Positions 24,241 to 35,840 of a DNA stretch of 64,000 nt are shown here, piece by piece. Every line of letters begins with the position of its first letter. Position 1 is the first letter of the stretch. The translations under genes were made by a program, and so were the position numbers. This DNA comes from Lycium barbarum (taxonomy: Eukaryota; Streptophyta; Magnoliopsida; Solanales; Solanaceae). Under the pieces are notes generated by a model, which had not been told where the DNA came from, ran no database searches, and saw only the letters and a program-made list of their open reading frames with translations. The stretch is taken from assembly GCF_019175385.1 (NCBI RefSeq), contig NC_083344.1, positions 59,768,782 through 59,832,781 of the forward strand, in the 5' to 3' direction.

Positions 24241-26889
24241 ATCCCCCAAGCTTATAGGTGGTGAGAGTGACGGTACAGATGTATCGTAAGTATTAGAAGT
24301 TAAACAAATCGATGAAAATAACTTTCGTCGAGATTTGAAATTTATTTGAATGAAATACGGTCCAAGCTCTAATATTCCGTATTTTTGAACTAGGAAATTG
24401 AACCATCCAACATGAGAAAATTTACCCGAGCCAGAGAATTTGATCATATCCAAGGATAAAAATCAAGAACTCGGTGTATACAAGGAATGAAGTTCCGAAA
24501 TTATTTATGACTCGAAAGTGGAACGACGATGATTGAAAATTAATTATGTGTGCAGTACTTTAAATGTTGGGTTGTAGTCAATAAATGATTTTTAAAAAAA
24601 AAGCATGAATAGTTGAAGTGTTAAGTGGACGACGTGGCATCGTAAGAGCAGCAACTAAGTGACTCTGCACTTTTAGGTGTTTGGTGGCATCATCTGTTGG
24701 TGGCTGATTATTATGAGAGTAGATGTATATGGGTGGATCCCACAACCCACTACAACATTGTTTTATATGGAGAATATCATTTTTCAGTTGGAAAACATAC
24801 GAAAGAGTACATATATACAATAATCATGTCTCATGGAAGTAGTACTTGGATGGGGCAATTCTCATTCTTTGTAATTATTCGTAGGCAACAAGCTGTGTTT
24901 GCAGAACGTACCTCTTCTGGTTGTGATCCTGAAGCAACAAATAAAATAACAACATAAATGTTATGTCCACGTCGGTAACGTGATTTTAACGTCGTTTTCC
25001 TCCGGGTGATAGCAAATCGGAGATTTCTTCGAAGTAAAGTAAGATTGAAGAAAGAGTAGCTCTTGGCACATAAAGTAAGAATTCTCCTATTTTTGATATA
25101 TTTAAATTCATCAAGGTCATAGTTAAATTGTGATATGAGAAACACGGAATTAATTACGAGAAATTGGATAAGATATTGTTATTGATGTTTTGGGATTAAA
25201 ATGAAGAAAATGACGTTATAATCTCGATATGCTCATTGAGTTGCTATAATGATGGTGGGCTGTTTTAGAAGTGATTTAAGGATGGATTTGATTCCATTTG
25301 GATAAGTATTTGTTGATATTATTGTTGTTGGTGTCGTGGTTGATATTTTGGCTAAGTTGGAATCTCGAGGATTATTAAGTTTTTAGGGAAGATGCTGCCC
25401 GAATATCGTTAGATTCCTAAGTAACTAAGGATTGGTTTGAAAGAGTATCTTAATCTAATTATTGGCATATTTGGTATTGTTTGTAGATTGGGGAAGCCCG
25501 AGACCTAAGTTATGGTTAAATTGAGAAGCGGACAAGGTATGTTAAGGCTCGTCCCTTTCTTTCAAAGGCATGATTCCGATCGTATGATTTCATAAATGTT
25601 TTCGTAACCCTCTTGTTTTGAAAAAGCTAAAGGTCCATGGTTCTTAAAGCTACTCATAATGTCGAGGATAAGAATGGTTTTATGATGGTGAAACGATTAT
25701 GATGATTTTGTGTTTTGAGAAATCAAGTCATGATTTTAAAGCGAATATGAGAATGTGGAGCTACTTCTAGATTCTCTCAATTTTATTCATTGATGGTGAT
25801 TCTACTTCTAAAGGCTCCAAGGTGTATGTTAAGGCTATCCCTTTTTTTTGCCATGAATTACATAAACGAGCGAATGATGAACATACATGACTCCAATGAA
25901 TTCTAGTTCTCAGCGGTACTTGACATGACAATTGTATTTGATTCTCAAGTGTCGGTTCATTCTAATTATTCTATTGAGTCCCAGATGATGATTTAGTTTG
26001 CATATGGTTGTTCATGATATTCTACTCGTGCATGCCGTTAATATATCATTCACCGAGTCCCGGGCCGGGTATGTATTCATGCACAGTTTCATTGCATTAT
26101 TCACCGAGTCCCTCACTAGAGGGCCGGGTACAGTATATATATGATTATTATATTATATATGGATCGGGCCGTTCGTTCCTCGGCATTATTATATTATATA
26201 TGGATCGGGCTGTACGTTCCACAGCATTATCAGTATATTATAATCTATGCCTATCATACGCCATAGAGTCAGTTTCAGTCATATAGAGTTTAGTTACGCA
26301 GATATTCTCAGATGTTAGCCACAAATGCATTCAATTATTGATACTGGTTTTTATGATCCATCTGTACTTGATGTTCTTATGCCTTACATACTCGGTACAT
26401 TGTTCGTACTGACGTCCCTTTGCCTGGGGGCGCTGTGTTCTTGCCACACAGTCTCAGATTGTTTTGCAGGTAAAAGTATTAAGCTAGGATGATTGGCTAC
26501 CAGCTGGGATTGGCAAACTCCATTTTCTTCCTGGAGCAGTGCCGAGTCATTATGGTTATCATATGTGTGTATGGGTATGTCGGGGCCCTGTCCCGACTCA
26601 TATGATTCAGGTGTTAATTCATAGAGACTTTGCGGACAGTGTCCTGTGGTTAGTATGTTGAGATGTCATGTGTTGAGTAAAGCGACCATGTAGGCCGATA
26701 TGTCAGTTTGACTTACTCGATTTTTGATTAATTGAGTATTGTTCACAAATTTCTATGGTTTGACGAAAAGTACTTTATTATATTTTTGATTTTTTTTATA
26801 TGTCCAGTTTCATTTTGTTAATATCAGAGGGCTCGTTCAGCTCTATGTAAGGGGTGCCCATCATGCCCTGATGAGATCGGGGTGTGACA
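24241..26889 (+). repeat. LTR D (solo or 3' LTR), left end displaced by element C
   Basis: Same family as the 5' LTR of B. About 70 bases at its start are missing, expected left of C outside the window. It ends GGGGTGTGACA at 26879-26889 and is followed by ACAAAGGAAATG with no primer site, so it is a solo LTR or 3' LTR. Motifs: AAGGTATGT 25534-25542, the CACCGAGTCCC repeats 26045-26225, hairpin module 26393-26597. ACAAA at 26890-26894 is the expected target duplication. Confidence 0.85.
26393..26597 (+). other. Conserved LTR hairpin module (LTR D)
   Basis: Stems CGGTAC/GTACTG (26393-26411), CTGTG/CACAG (26433-26451), CTCC/GGAG (26519-26536) and TCGGG/CCCGA (26579-26596). Confidence 0.6.
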
Positions 26890-27741
26890 ACAAAGGAAAT
26901 GCTGCCCAATTTTCTCTAGCTTTAGTAAGCACGTTCTTATAATCGTTTAGCTAATGTTAATACGAACTCCCTTTAAGGTAAAGACGTGAGCATTGAAGGA
27001 GAACGATCAAGCTGTAGAATAGCTAAAGGAAAAGGTATGTGAGGCTAGTCCCTTTTTTCTAAGGCTTTGAATCTTATGACATGATCTTCCCTCCTTCTCC
27101 ATGAATTTCCTAGATTCCGGAAAACTAAGAGTCTATGTTCATGAATAGCCATATGAGTAAAGATAAGAGATATTATGAACATGATGACGATGAGCTTAAG
27201 TCCAAAGATTCTAGAGTTCACGATATGATGTTTCTACAAAGCTAATGATGTTGTTTATTGTGTACACTCACCTTATATGCTAATTCTTTCAAGGTGAGGC
27301 AGAATCCTATGAATGTTCCATAATGGAATCGGGGGTTCACGACCTTATGTCACCCCGATAAAGTATAATTTTCTTTGAGTTCTATGTATGCATTATGATG
27401 AGTACATGATGATGATATTACACCGCGCCTCTATGGCCTGGAAGACACCGCTAAGGCGGGCAGCGTATACACCATGTCCCGATGGCGGGGGCAGACACCA
27501 CTAGTGGGCGGCATGAGATGGTACCCCGGATGCGGGAGGCCTGGACGCAGGCTAATGATTATCACACCGTAGCTATATGGTCGGGAAACTTATACATATA
27601 TGCCTACATGATATGATGATGATTATGGAGTAAGCCAACATGCATTATTTCTTTTATAATTGATAGTCAGTTACAGGTTGCTCCTCATTTGATGCTTCCT
27701 TATTTCATTAATGTATTATTATTGTTGATACCTTCCATACT

Positions 27742-27940
27742 CAGTACAATGTTCGTACTGACGTCCGTTTTCTTTGGACGCTGTGTTCATGTCCATAGGT
27801 AGGCCGAGAGGTGATCTAGACTCGTAGGAGCTATTAGCTGTCTTGAGAGCACTCCATTGTTCCGGAGGCGCCATTGACTTATTCTCTTGTGTATATATGT
27901 GTATTTTTGGCACAACAGAGTCCTGTCCCATCCCTATGTC
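27742..27940 (+). other. Conserved LTR hairpin module (LTR E)
   Basis: CAGTAC/GTACTG (27742-27760), GTCC/GGAC (27763-27779) and CTGTG/CATAG (27780-27799), the last with one G-T pair. The CGGG stem is weak here. Confidence 0.5.
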
Positions 27941-28009
27941 TAGCACTCTAGTAGAGGCTCGTAGATACGTATGTGTGGGTAGTATGGTCTCACGGTTTCT
28001 CCTCGTATG

Positions 28010-28013
<4 letters not shown>

Positions 28014-28052
<39 letters not shown>
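28014..28052. repeat. (TA)n microsatellite in LTR E
   Basis: Almost pure TA dinucleotide run. The reading frame of alternating Tyr and Ile across it is an artefact. Confidence 0.9.
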
Positions 28053-28054
<2 letters not shown>

Positions 28055-28232
28055 TTGATAGCCGTAGGGCTTATGTATATAAGGAAAATATGTTTCAAGT
28101 GGAAATGGTTTTCCTATGATTTGAGTATAAGATTTATGAATGAACGCTTGATGAGTATGATGGGTAATGGTATGAGCGGTGCTCGGTGATTAGCCCCGGG
28201 TACCCGTCATGGCCCCTAGGCGGGTTGTGACA

Positions 28233-29691
28233 GATATCAAGGTGACACAAGTGGCGTTTCCCCTAAAACCATTCACCGATAATATAACCCCACTCCCCAA
28301 AACACCCCACAAAACACCAGTCGCCAAAATACAATCCTCACTCCACCAAACAACATTCCAATACCCAACAGAACACTCCACCTCCAATTCCAAATGACCC
28401 ACCACCACATGAACTATTGCCACCCCACAACCCTCCAAATGTACAACAACCAAATCAGAATGATCCACCACTTGAGCATAATGATATAGCACATGATATC
28501 CATGAGCGTTATGCTAATCAAGCTTGGGGGAAACGTGAACCGCAAGGTCCACATAGGGGACGAAGCAGAAGGAGTGGACCTATTCCCTAAGTGAGAAGGC
28601 AAGGAGGTTATCAAGCCCGTTATGGGTACTATGGTCTAGAATACCAAGGTGATGAGTACGATAGAGATAGATACAAAAACTATACAAACAATGGAGGTCT
28701 AGACACGATGCTTAACTCCATCAAAGTCATTCTTCCAAGCTTCAAAGAAGGTAGTGATGCCGATGTGCTCTTTGATTTGATAATGCGATGTGATCGAATC
28801 TTCTTAACTAATGACATGTCTGAGGTGAAGAAGACATCTTATGCCATTGCCCAATTCGAAGGAGTCGCCTCCACATGGTGGGAAACTCAAGTGAGCGCAA
28901 GAAGAATTGTTAGGTTTCCTTAAATACCTACTTGGGAAGATTTAAAGAATATTATGAGATACAAATATGTCACCGAATGATACAAACAAGAGCAACTCAA
29001 AAAGGTATACACCTTGATAAAAGATAACAAGAGTGTGGAAGTATACTATGATGAGTTCCAACTTGTGAAAATGAGGACCGACTTTGATGAGGATCAAATG
29101 AATGACATGACTCGGTTCTGAGCCGGGTTGAATAGACAAATAACTTCCCAAATGAGACTCCACAACTATCGAGTTATTGATGAAACTCTTTAAGTATCTA
29201 TTAAGATAGAGGAGGGGCTCAAGGAAGATAAGATCAACAAGTCGAGGGGGTACACAAGTTCATGGAACATATATAAGGAAGGAGGAACTTCTTCCTCCAT
29301 TTGGCAAAAGAATAAAGGCACTATGCAAGAATACAAAAATCCATTTGCAAAGACCGATCAAGTAGAAAAACAACCTCCAAAGTTGGTGCCAAAAGAAGGG
29401 GTCAAGAAGCCTCTCCAATGCTTCAAGTGTCAAGGATTTGGTCATAGGATGAGTGAGTGTCCTAATCGGAGGCCATGTATAGTGAGGGATGAAGGTCCTT
29501 GTTTTGTTGATGATAATGAAAGGGAATTCGAGGGTGATCGAGAAAATGAAGACTCGGAAGACGATGACTTCGGGGATGATGAATATGAACAAGGCACTAG
29601 GGCATTGCCTCAAGAAGGGGAGCTTACCGTGCCAAATTTTGTAGTAAGAAGGGTTATGATAAGCAAGGCTATGGATGATCCGAGCCAATGA
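28233..29691 (+). pseudogene. gag: gag of element F, interrupted by several stops
   Basis: A Pro/Asn/His-rich linker (to about 28590) is followed by a gag core from GGLDTMLNSIKVILPSFKEG, with FEGVASTWWETQ near 28855-28890 as the conserved Trp-Trp motif. A zinc knuckle CFKCQGFGHRMSEC lies at about 29419-29460, then an acidic stretch. In-frame stops are at 28588, 28921, 28978, 29119 and near 29191; the frame itself is kept. The N-terminus was displaced by LTR E. The nearest relative here is the gag of element G on the other strand (57949-58718 and 62053-62309). Confidence 0.82.
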
Positions 29692-30060
29692 GAAAACCTC
29701 TTTCACTCTAAATGCATGATAAAGGGAAATGTGTGTTCTTTGATCATTGATAGTGGGACTTGTGCAAATGTAGCAAGTACTTCCTTGGTGGAATTCTTGA
29801 ACCTCCCAACCACCAAACATGCTACTCTTTACAAGCTTCAATGGCTAAGTGACTGTGGGGAGTTGAAGGTGCAAAAGCAAGTCTTGATCAAGTTCAAAAC
29901 TGGAGATTAACAAGATGAGATCATGTGTGATGTGGTTCCAATGCAAGCTTGTCATGTTCTCCTTTAGAGACCTTGCCAATTTGATCGAGCTACGAGGCAT
30001 GATGGGAGACTTAATAGGTACTCTCTTGTTCAAAATGATCACAAATAAGTCCTTTATCCT
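29692..30060 (+). pseudogene. Aspartic protease of element F
   Basis: Same frame as gag. CSLIIDSGTCANVAS carries the retropepsin Asp-Ser-Gly at about 29749-29757. Then come YKLQWLSDCGELKV and CDVVPMQACHVLL, both matching the protease of element H (CSMIIDNGSCANV, YRLQWLNDSGDLKV, CDVIPMQACHILL). In-frame stops lie near 29908, 29965 and 30046. The catalytic Asp is retained. Confidence 0.83.
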
Positions 30061-31068
30061 ATGACACCTTTGCAAGTTCATGAAGTCTACCAAAAGATGG
30101 GGGAATTGAAGGAGAAGAGTAAGGGTAAGCGGAAAAATAGTGATCAAGAGGGTGTCAACATGAGTAGTGAGAAAGGGGAGGATTCCAATGGAAGGGATAA
30201 GGTGTGTCTTTTGGCAAGTTTGAGGGATATTAGGGAGGAAGTGAAGGAGCATGTTGAGGGCTATTATGATGAAGAGATATCCAACAAACCAGCCCATAGA
30301 AGCAAGTCGGCGGATCCTTTGTATGGATGTCGAGGTACCCCATTTTCTCATAGTACTCCTACTTCTTTGGGTGATTGGGATAAAAATTTGAGTGTGAATG
30401 AATGATTGCCTAGCATTAAGTTTGATGTTTATGATCCTTCCCTAAGTAAAATTGACACCATATGTTTTGACAATTCCGTATCTAGTAACTATTCTTTCTC
30501 TAATGATAATGCCTTATTTGATGATGATGAGATCATTTCTAGTGAATTTCCTAATAGTTGGGTATGTGATGATGTTGATATATCTTCCTTAAGTAATTAC
30601 AAAACCTATGGAAATCCACTTTGGGATATTGATCAATCTTCCCTTGATGGAGATTTCTTGTTGAGGGATTACCCTTCTTTTTTAGAGGTGGATGGTCTTA
30701 ATAGTGTTATGGACATGCCAAGGGAGGGTGAACCACTAGTTGATGAGGGAATTGACTTTCTTGACTACTTGAGGAATCCTAGTAATAAACGTTTTACCCC
30801 TAGTGTCTATGATTGTGAGTCTTTGTATGATGCCCCGCCTATTTATGATGATGATATTCATGCTTGGATTCATTCAAATGATCCTTCTGACTATGACCCA
30901 TTTCTTACTAAAAATGATAGTGAGGGAGTCGTTTATGGTGATAGGAGTATAGTGTCATATCCATCGATAAAGAAACAAGGCTTCGATGTTGTGAGTGACT
31001 TTGTTGATGGCTACATTGATGGTGTGACATTAGTAGATGCTTTCCATACCACATTATTTTCTTATTAG
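30061..31068 (+). pseudogene. Acidic C-terminal region of the element F polyprotein (unknown)
   Basis: The frame of gag-protease continues through about 335 codons with a single stop (TGA 30403-30405), against many stops upstream. The first part is basic and Lys/Glu-rich (to about 30150). From 30406 on it is visibly rich in Asp, Ser, Tyr and Pro, with few Lys or Arg and no RT, RNase H or integrase motif, no membrane segment and no zinc finger. I do not recognise the family. It could be a degenerated RT region filled by other sequence, or an added domain with a function of its own. It ends at TAG 31066-31068. Confidence 0.6.
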
Positions 31069-31290
31069 ATCCCTTGTACATGTGATGTCTTTTGTGTCCA
31101 ATGGGGATTTTACTTTTGAGTTTGCACTAACAGACACATTCCTCTATTATTTTTGTTTGCTTATGATGATTGTCATTGTAAGTTGATCCTCGCAGATCTT
31201 TCTAGTACTAACAAATCTTATAGTGATGGCATGTTGTCTTCTTGTTGGATGTGTGTAGGTGACCCCTTAAATTTGAGGACAAATTTCTTT
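31069..31290 (+). other. Element F, pol-end relic before the purine tract
   Basis: Includes a short frame reading GDPLNLRTNFFQEGEND at about 31258-31308, which resembles the extreme C-terminus of CRM/Reina-type pol. In those families this part overlaps the purine tract and enters the LTR. This links F to autonomous chromoviruses that have lost the middle of pol. Confidence 0.55.
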
Positions 31291-31304
31291 CAAGAAGGGG
31301 AAAA
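31291..31304 (+). other. Polypurine tract of element F
   Basis: CAAGAAGGGGAAAA immediately before TGATGCAAG. Confidence 0.85.
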
Positions 31305-31916
31305 TGATGCAAGTCTAGTTGCCCCAAGGTCACCTACGAGGGCTAGAGTCAAAGAGGCCCAAGCTTCAGAAGAAATGGGTACTTGTGAGCATGCTTTGGC
31401 ACCATTCGAGAGTTCTCAAGTGTGGAAGATTGCATGGGAAGACAGATTGGATAAAGGGAATGAATATGGCTACGCTTGCAATGAGGCTTTTACTTAAAGG
31501 CTAGCATTTTCGGATTTCAAGTTCAAGCAAGACAACCAAACAAGGCCCTTACTTCGTTAAAGGTAGATTTGTAATAAGCATAGTTGTCTTCCTCTTTTAT
31601 CTAGTTTGAATAAGAGTATGTTTATTTCCCGAAGTATAATTTTATGAATATGAATGTTGTTTTCTCCAGAGAGAGATTTGAGAGGCTTTGAATAAGCTCT
31701 TGTTGAACCTTGTTTTGGAAAAGGGGGTTGCTTGGGATTGCTCGGGATTCCCTTGAGGTCCACTTCATAGGTTAGCTGCTTTTCTTGGATATTCATTTGA
31801 GGTCCTTTAGTTTAATATACTTTAGGGTTGCTTGTGATTCCAATTCTTGTGTCTACCTTCTATCCTTTTACTTTATTGTTGTTATTTTTTTATTTCTGCT
31901 ATCCATTATTGTATCA
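31305..31916 (+). repeat. 3' LTR of element F
   Basis: 612 bases, starting TGATGCAAG and ending TTGTATCA. The ends form an inverted pair, clearer in element G, whose LTR ends CTTGCATCCA. The right border is set by the jump to element I gag at 31917. It has none of the hairpin module found in the long LTRs. Confidence 0.75.
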
Positions 31917-33822
31917 AGCAGTTCCCCAGGTGCTCAGCTTATTCAGCAGCTAGTGAGCGTCCAAAGTTTCCAGGACCCAAGTTTGATAGAACCGCTCGTT
32001 TTGAGCCAGCTCAGAGTTCCAGGGCTTTCAGTTCCCAGATCAGGAGTGGTTCCAGTCAGATAAGGCCATCTTTATCGCGATGTACTCAGTGCGGTAAGTT
32101 GTATGCGGGACAGTGTCGCTTGGGTTCAAATGTTTGTTATACTTGTGGTTAGCTAGGCCACGTTATGCGAGATTATTCCTTGAGAGGTGGTGGAGGTGTG
32201 GTTCAGCCGACAGGGTCTGCAGTTGGTTCTTCGTTATTTGTGCACCCTGTTGGGCAGACTTCTCGGATTCCAACCAGTCGTGGTAGAGGTAGAGGTGGAG
32301 CATCCAGTTTGAGCGGTCCTCAAAACTACGTCTATGCATTGGTGGGTCGACAGGATCTCGAGTCTTTACCTGATGTTGTGGCAGGTATATTATCAGTGTC
32401 TTCTCATGATGTATATGCATTGATTGATCCATGCTCTACATTGTCGTATGTTACTCCTTTTGTTGCTGGTCAGTTTGGGGTAAAACCCAAGTCGATCAAA
32501 CCTTTTGAGGTGTCTACACCCATTAGTGATCCAGTGATAGTTAGACGGGTATATAGAAATTGTGTGATTATAGTCTGGGATTGTCATACTATGGCAGATT
32601 TGATTGAGTTGGATATGATTGACTTTAATATAATTATGTGCATGGATTGGTTAGCCTCTTGTTATGCTAATGTTGATTGCAGAACAAAGATGGTTCGCTT
32701 TCGATTTCCGGGAGAACCAGTTCTGGAATGGAAGGGTAATACAGCATCGCCGAAAGGTAGGTTCATTTCCTATCTCAAGGCAAGGAAGATGACTACTAAC
32801 GGTTGCATTTATCATTTAGTCCAGGTTAAGGATACAGAAGCGAAGCCGCCAAATCTTCAGTCTGTTCTAGTAGTCAATGAGTTTCCAGATGTATTTCCAA
32901 ATGAACTTCCAGGCCTTCCACCAGAAAGGGAGGTTGATTTCACCGTTGATGTATTACCAGATACTAAGCCAATATCTATTCTTCTTTATAGAATGGAACC
33001 TGCAGAATTGAGGGAGTTGAAGGAGCAATTAAAGGATTTGCTTGAAAAAGGCTCTATCAGGCCTAGTTTGTCGCTGTGGAAAGCAGTTGTGTTGTTTGTA
33101 AGGAAGAAGGATGGTTCGTTACGGATGTGCATCAATTACAGGCAACTGAATAAGGTGACAATAAAGAACAAATGTCCACTTCCGAGAATCGATGATTTAT
33201 TTGATCAATTGCAGGGTGCTAAATGGTTTTCGAAGATAGATTTAAGATCAGGGTATCACAGGTGAGGGTCAGAGACAAAGATATCCCGAAGACAGATTTC
33301 AGAACCAGATATGGTCATTTCGAGTTTCAAGTAATGTCGTTCGGGTTGACTAATGCACTGGCGGTATTCATGGATTTAATGAACAGTGTATTCAAGCCCT
33401 TCTTAGATCTGTTCGTGATTATATTTATTGATGATATTCTTGTATACTCTCGATCAGAAGCAGAGCATGCAGATCATTTACGAGTTGTTCTTAAATTTCT
33501 CCAAGCTCGGAAGTTGTATGCAAAATTCTCTAAATATGAGGTTTGGTTGAATTCTGTGGCTTTTCTGGGGTACATTATTTCAGCTAATAGTATTCGGGTG
33601 GATACACAGAAGATTGAAGCTGTGAATACTTAGCCGAGACCCACAACACCTACGGAGGTTCGTAGTTTCCTGGGTTTAGCAGGCTATTACAGGAGGTTTG
33701 TAGAAAGTTTTTTTTTTCTATTTCTGCACCACTAACAAAGCTGACTCAGAAATCAGCTAAGTTCCAGTGGACAAATGCTTGTGAGCGAAATTTTCAGGAG
33801 TTGAAGAACAGATTGACTTTGG
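31917..33822 (+). pseudogene. pol: Element I, Tekay-like gag-pol fragment (gag end to RNase H)
   Basis: Starts within gag after F. Zinc knuckle CYTCG..GHVMRDY near 32127-32178, with a TAG inside it and the last Cys changed to Tyr. Protease [12 protein letters not shown] near 32425, where the active-site Gly is Cys. RT from [15 protein letters not shown] near 33090, frame lost by a deleted base near 33258, FIDD near 33425, TAG 33631-33633 where sister copies read Trp, then a T-run frameshift near 33712. It ends where element J begins. Relationship to A is close by eye (for example [20 protein letters not shown]). Confidence 0.88.
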
Positions 33823-34140
33823 TGTCACGACCCAACCCAATTGGCCATGACTAGTGCCTGAGCTGGACACTCGTATACGAACCTGTTAGATATAGTCAGA
33901 CTAAAACTAAGGACACTATGGAAACTTGTAAAAGCAACTAAAGATTCATAACGCCACATATCATCATATAACTGTCTCTCGAGGAGTCACAGCTAACCAA
34001 CGCACGACATAATATGCAAGCCGACAAGGCTGCCAATATATATGAAAATATCCAAAACGAATCATATCGACATAGCTGACAAAAACTGACACGCAACCCA
34101 CACATGTCTACAGACCTCTAAGAGTATAAAAGTGAAATAT

Positions 34141-34349
34141 GACGGGACAGGACCCGCCATACCCCTGGATATTCATAAGTCTACATCAAAAGATCTGTAC
34201 CAAAATAATCTAGGCTCCGGAACAATGGAGATCTCCAGACCGCTGAGCAGAAGTTCTAGGCTGGAGGGTCAAAAAACCCAGTGTCTGTACCTGCGGGCAT
34301 GAAACGCAGCCCCCCGAAGAAAGGGGGTCAGTACGAGGAATGTACTGAG
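34141..34349 (-). other. Conserved LTR hairpin module (element J)
   Basis: CAGTAC/GTACTG 34330-34348, CCCCC/GGGGG 34310-34328, CTGCG/CGCAG 34292-34309, GGCTCC/GGAGA near 34212-34233, and a CGGG/CCCG stem at 34143-34157. Confidence 0.6.
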
Positions 34350-35840
34350 TATATAAAGCATGAAATATAATAAAGAATATTATGACTGAATAAAAGATTA
34401 CAGGAGGCAAGTATGATAATCAAAGATACCAATGCACCTGTGCCTTACGAGATGAGAATTATGCATATCTATATCGTATACCATACCCGGCCCATTATGG
34501 GACTCGGTGAATAAAGTCATCATATACCATACCCGGCCCATCATGGAACTCGGTGCCATAATCATATCATGATATATATATATATATATATACCGTACCC
34601 GGACCTCTAGTGAGGGAGTCGGTGAACAATGCAGTGAAACTGTGCACGAATACATACCCGGCTCGGGACTCGGTGACTGATATATTAACGGCATGCACGA
34701 GCAGAATATCATGAGCAACCGTATGCAACTAAATCATCTGAGACTCAATAGAATAATTAGAATGAACTAACACTTGAGAATCAAAGACAACAGTCATGTC
34801 AAGCACCCCTCGAATGTCACTATGGATTATATCAAATAGGACTTCAGGAATCACAGACACGTATCAGGACTTAATAGCATAGCTTCTGGAAATCAAGAAC
34901 ATTAGCCATCCTAGTGTTTCTAAGAATAGGAGTTTCTTTGGAGTTTATACATTCGTCGTCTGTTTGTCTTACATAGACCATGCCAAAAAGAAAGAAGGGA
35001 TAGCTTTATATACCTTTGATGCTTAATCCGTGACTCGATATGTATACGTTGCCTGAAGTACCTCAACCTATATTAAGACGTTAAGAACTGTGATTAAGCT
35101 ACGGAAAAGCTTAAAACGTATTCCGAAGTTAGTAGCTTATTTCTAGGAAATTGGGCGGCATTTCCCCTATATTGTTCACTTCCCTCACATTCAAGCCAAC
35201 TATGAAAACGAACAGAATAACATCAACAAGAACAAGTCGAAGTTACCATATCAAGAATTAGCCAAAACAAGATTCAAGAACACCCCGAAACAGCTCGCAC
35301 CGCACGCACGACATTCCAAATCAGTCCACACATTGCACATTCAACAATTATCAACATAACGACCACGACATACTCAAGTTATTCCTAATGATCTATAGAC
35401 ATAACACATCATCGAAAACGACCTTACAATAACATGCCCCAAACAGCCCATCACTACAACAACACAATACATAATCATAACTACACTTAGTCCTTCAACT
35501 CAACAAGAACAACCCCTAATTACAATATGACAATGCCCAACAACCTCATGAACATCTAATCCAATTCATGTCCCAACAATTTCATATAAACAACTACAAA
35601 TTTAAATATCAAGATTCCTTCACTTTTAACACATAATCAATGACAACAATAACAACAACACCAATCAAACTTAATCCACCATTATTAAATTAAAACAACT
35701 ACAATACGGCCAAACAGAACCTTAACATTAGCATATACAATTCCTTGCATCCAATTCCGCTTAATACGAGTTAATCCTCTTAACTATAACATTATTCAAC
35801 TCCAATTACACTATAAAAAGAAGAAATCTTACCTTAAATT

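Larger units (their letters stand above)
26890..28232 (+). repeat. LTR E, right part (interrupted by D)
   Basis: Begins GGAAATGCTGCCC, a mid-LTR sequence shared with the solo LTR 58719-62052 (near 60213). It ends GGCGGGTTGTGACA at 28219-28232 with no primer site behind it. Motifs: AAGGTATGT 27032-27040, a run of short GC-rich hairpins 27420-27550, and hairpin module 27742-27940. GATAT at 28233-28237 is the expected target duplication. Confidence 0.8.
28233..31916 (+). mobile_element. Element F, gag-protease element without RT or integrase
   Basis: Seen: gag, zinc knuckle, protease, a long acidic reading frame, purine tract and a 612-base 3' LTR. No RT, RNase H or integrase motif occurs between protease and LTR. 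The 5' LTR and start of gag are left of LTR E, outside the window. Protease and knuckle resemble those of the CRM-like element H, and gag resembles element G. It is probably a non-autonomous relative that relied on a partner for pol. AGCAG at 31917-31921 is the expected target duplication in element I. Confidence 0.75.

Noticed and set aside
28007..28189. Tyr-Ile repeat frames at TA runs (also near 50587)
   Set aside because: Direct translation of (TA)n microsatellites.
30406..31068. Acidic frame as an independent host gene or captured cDNA
   Set aside because: It is in the same frame as gag-protease and ends just before the purine tract, so it is better seen as part of the element F polyprotein; no own start context or intron trace was seen.
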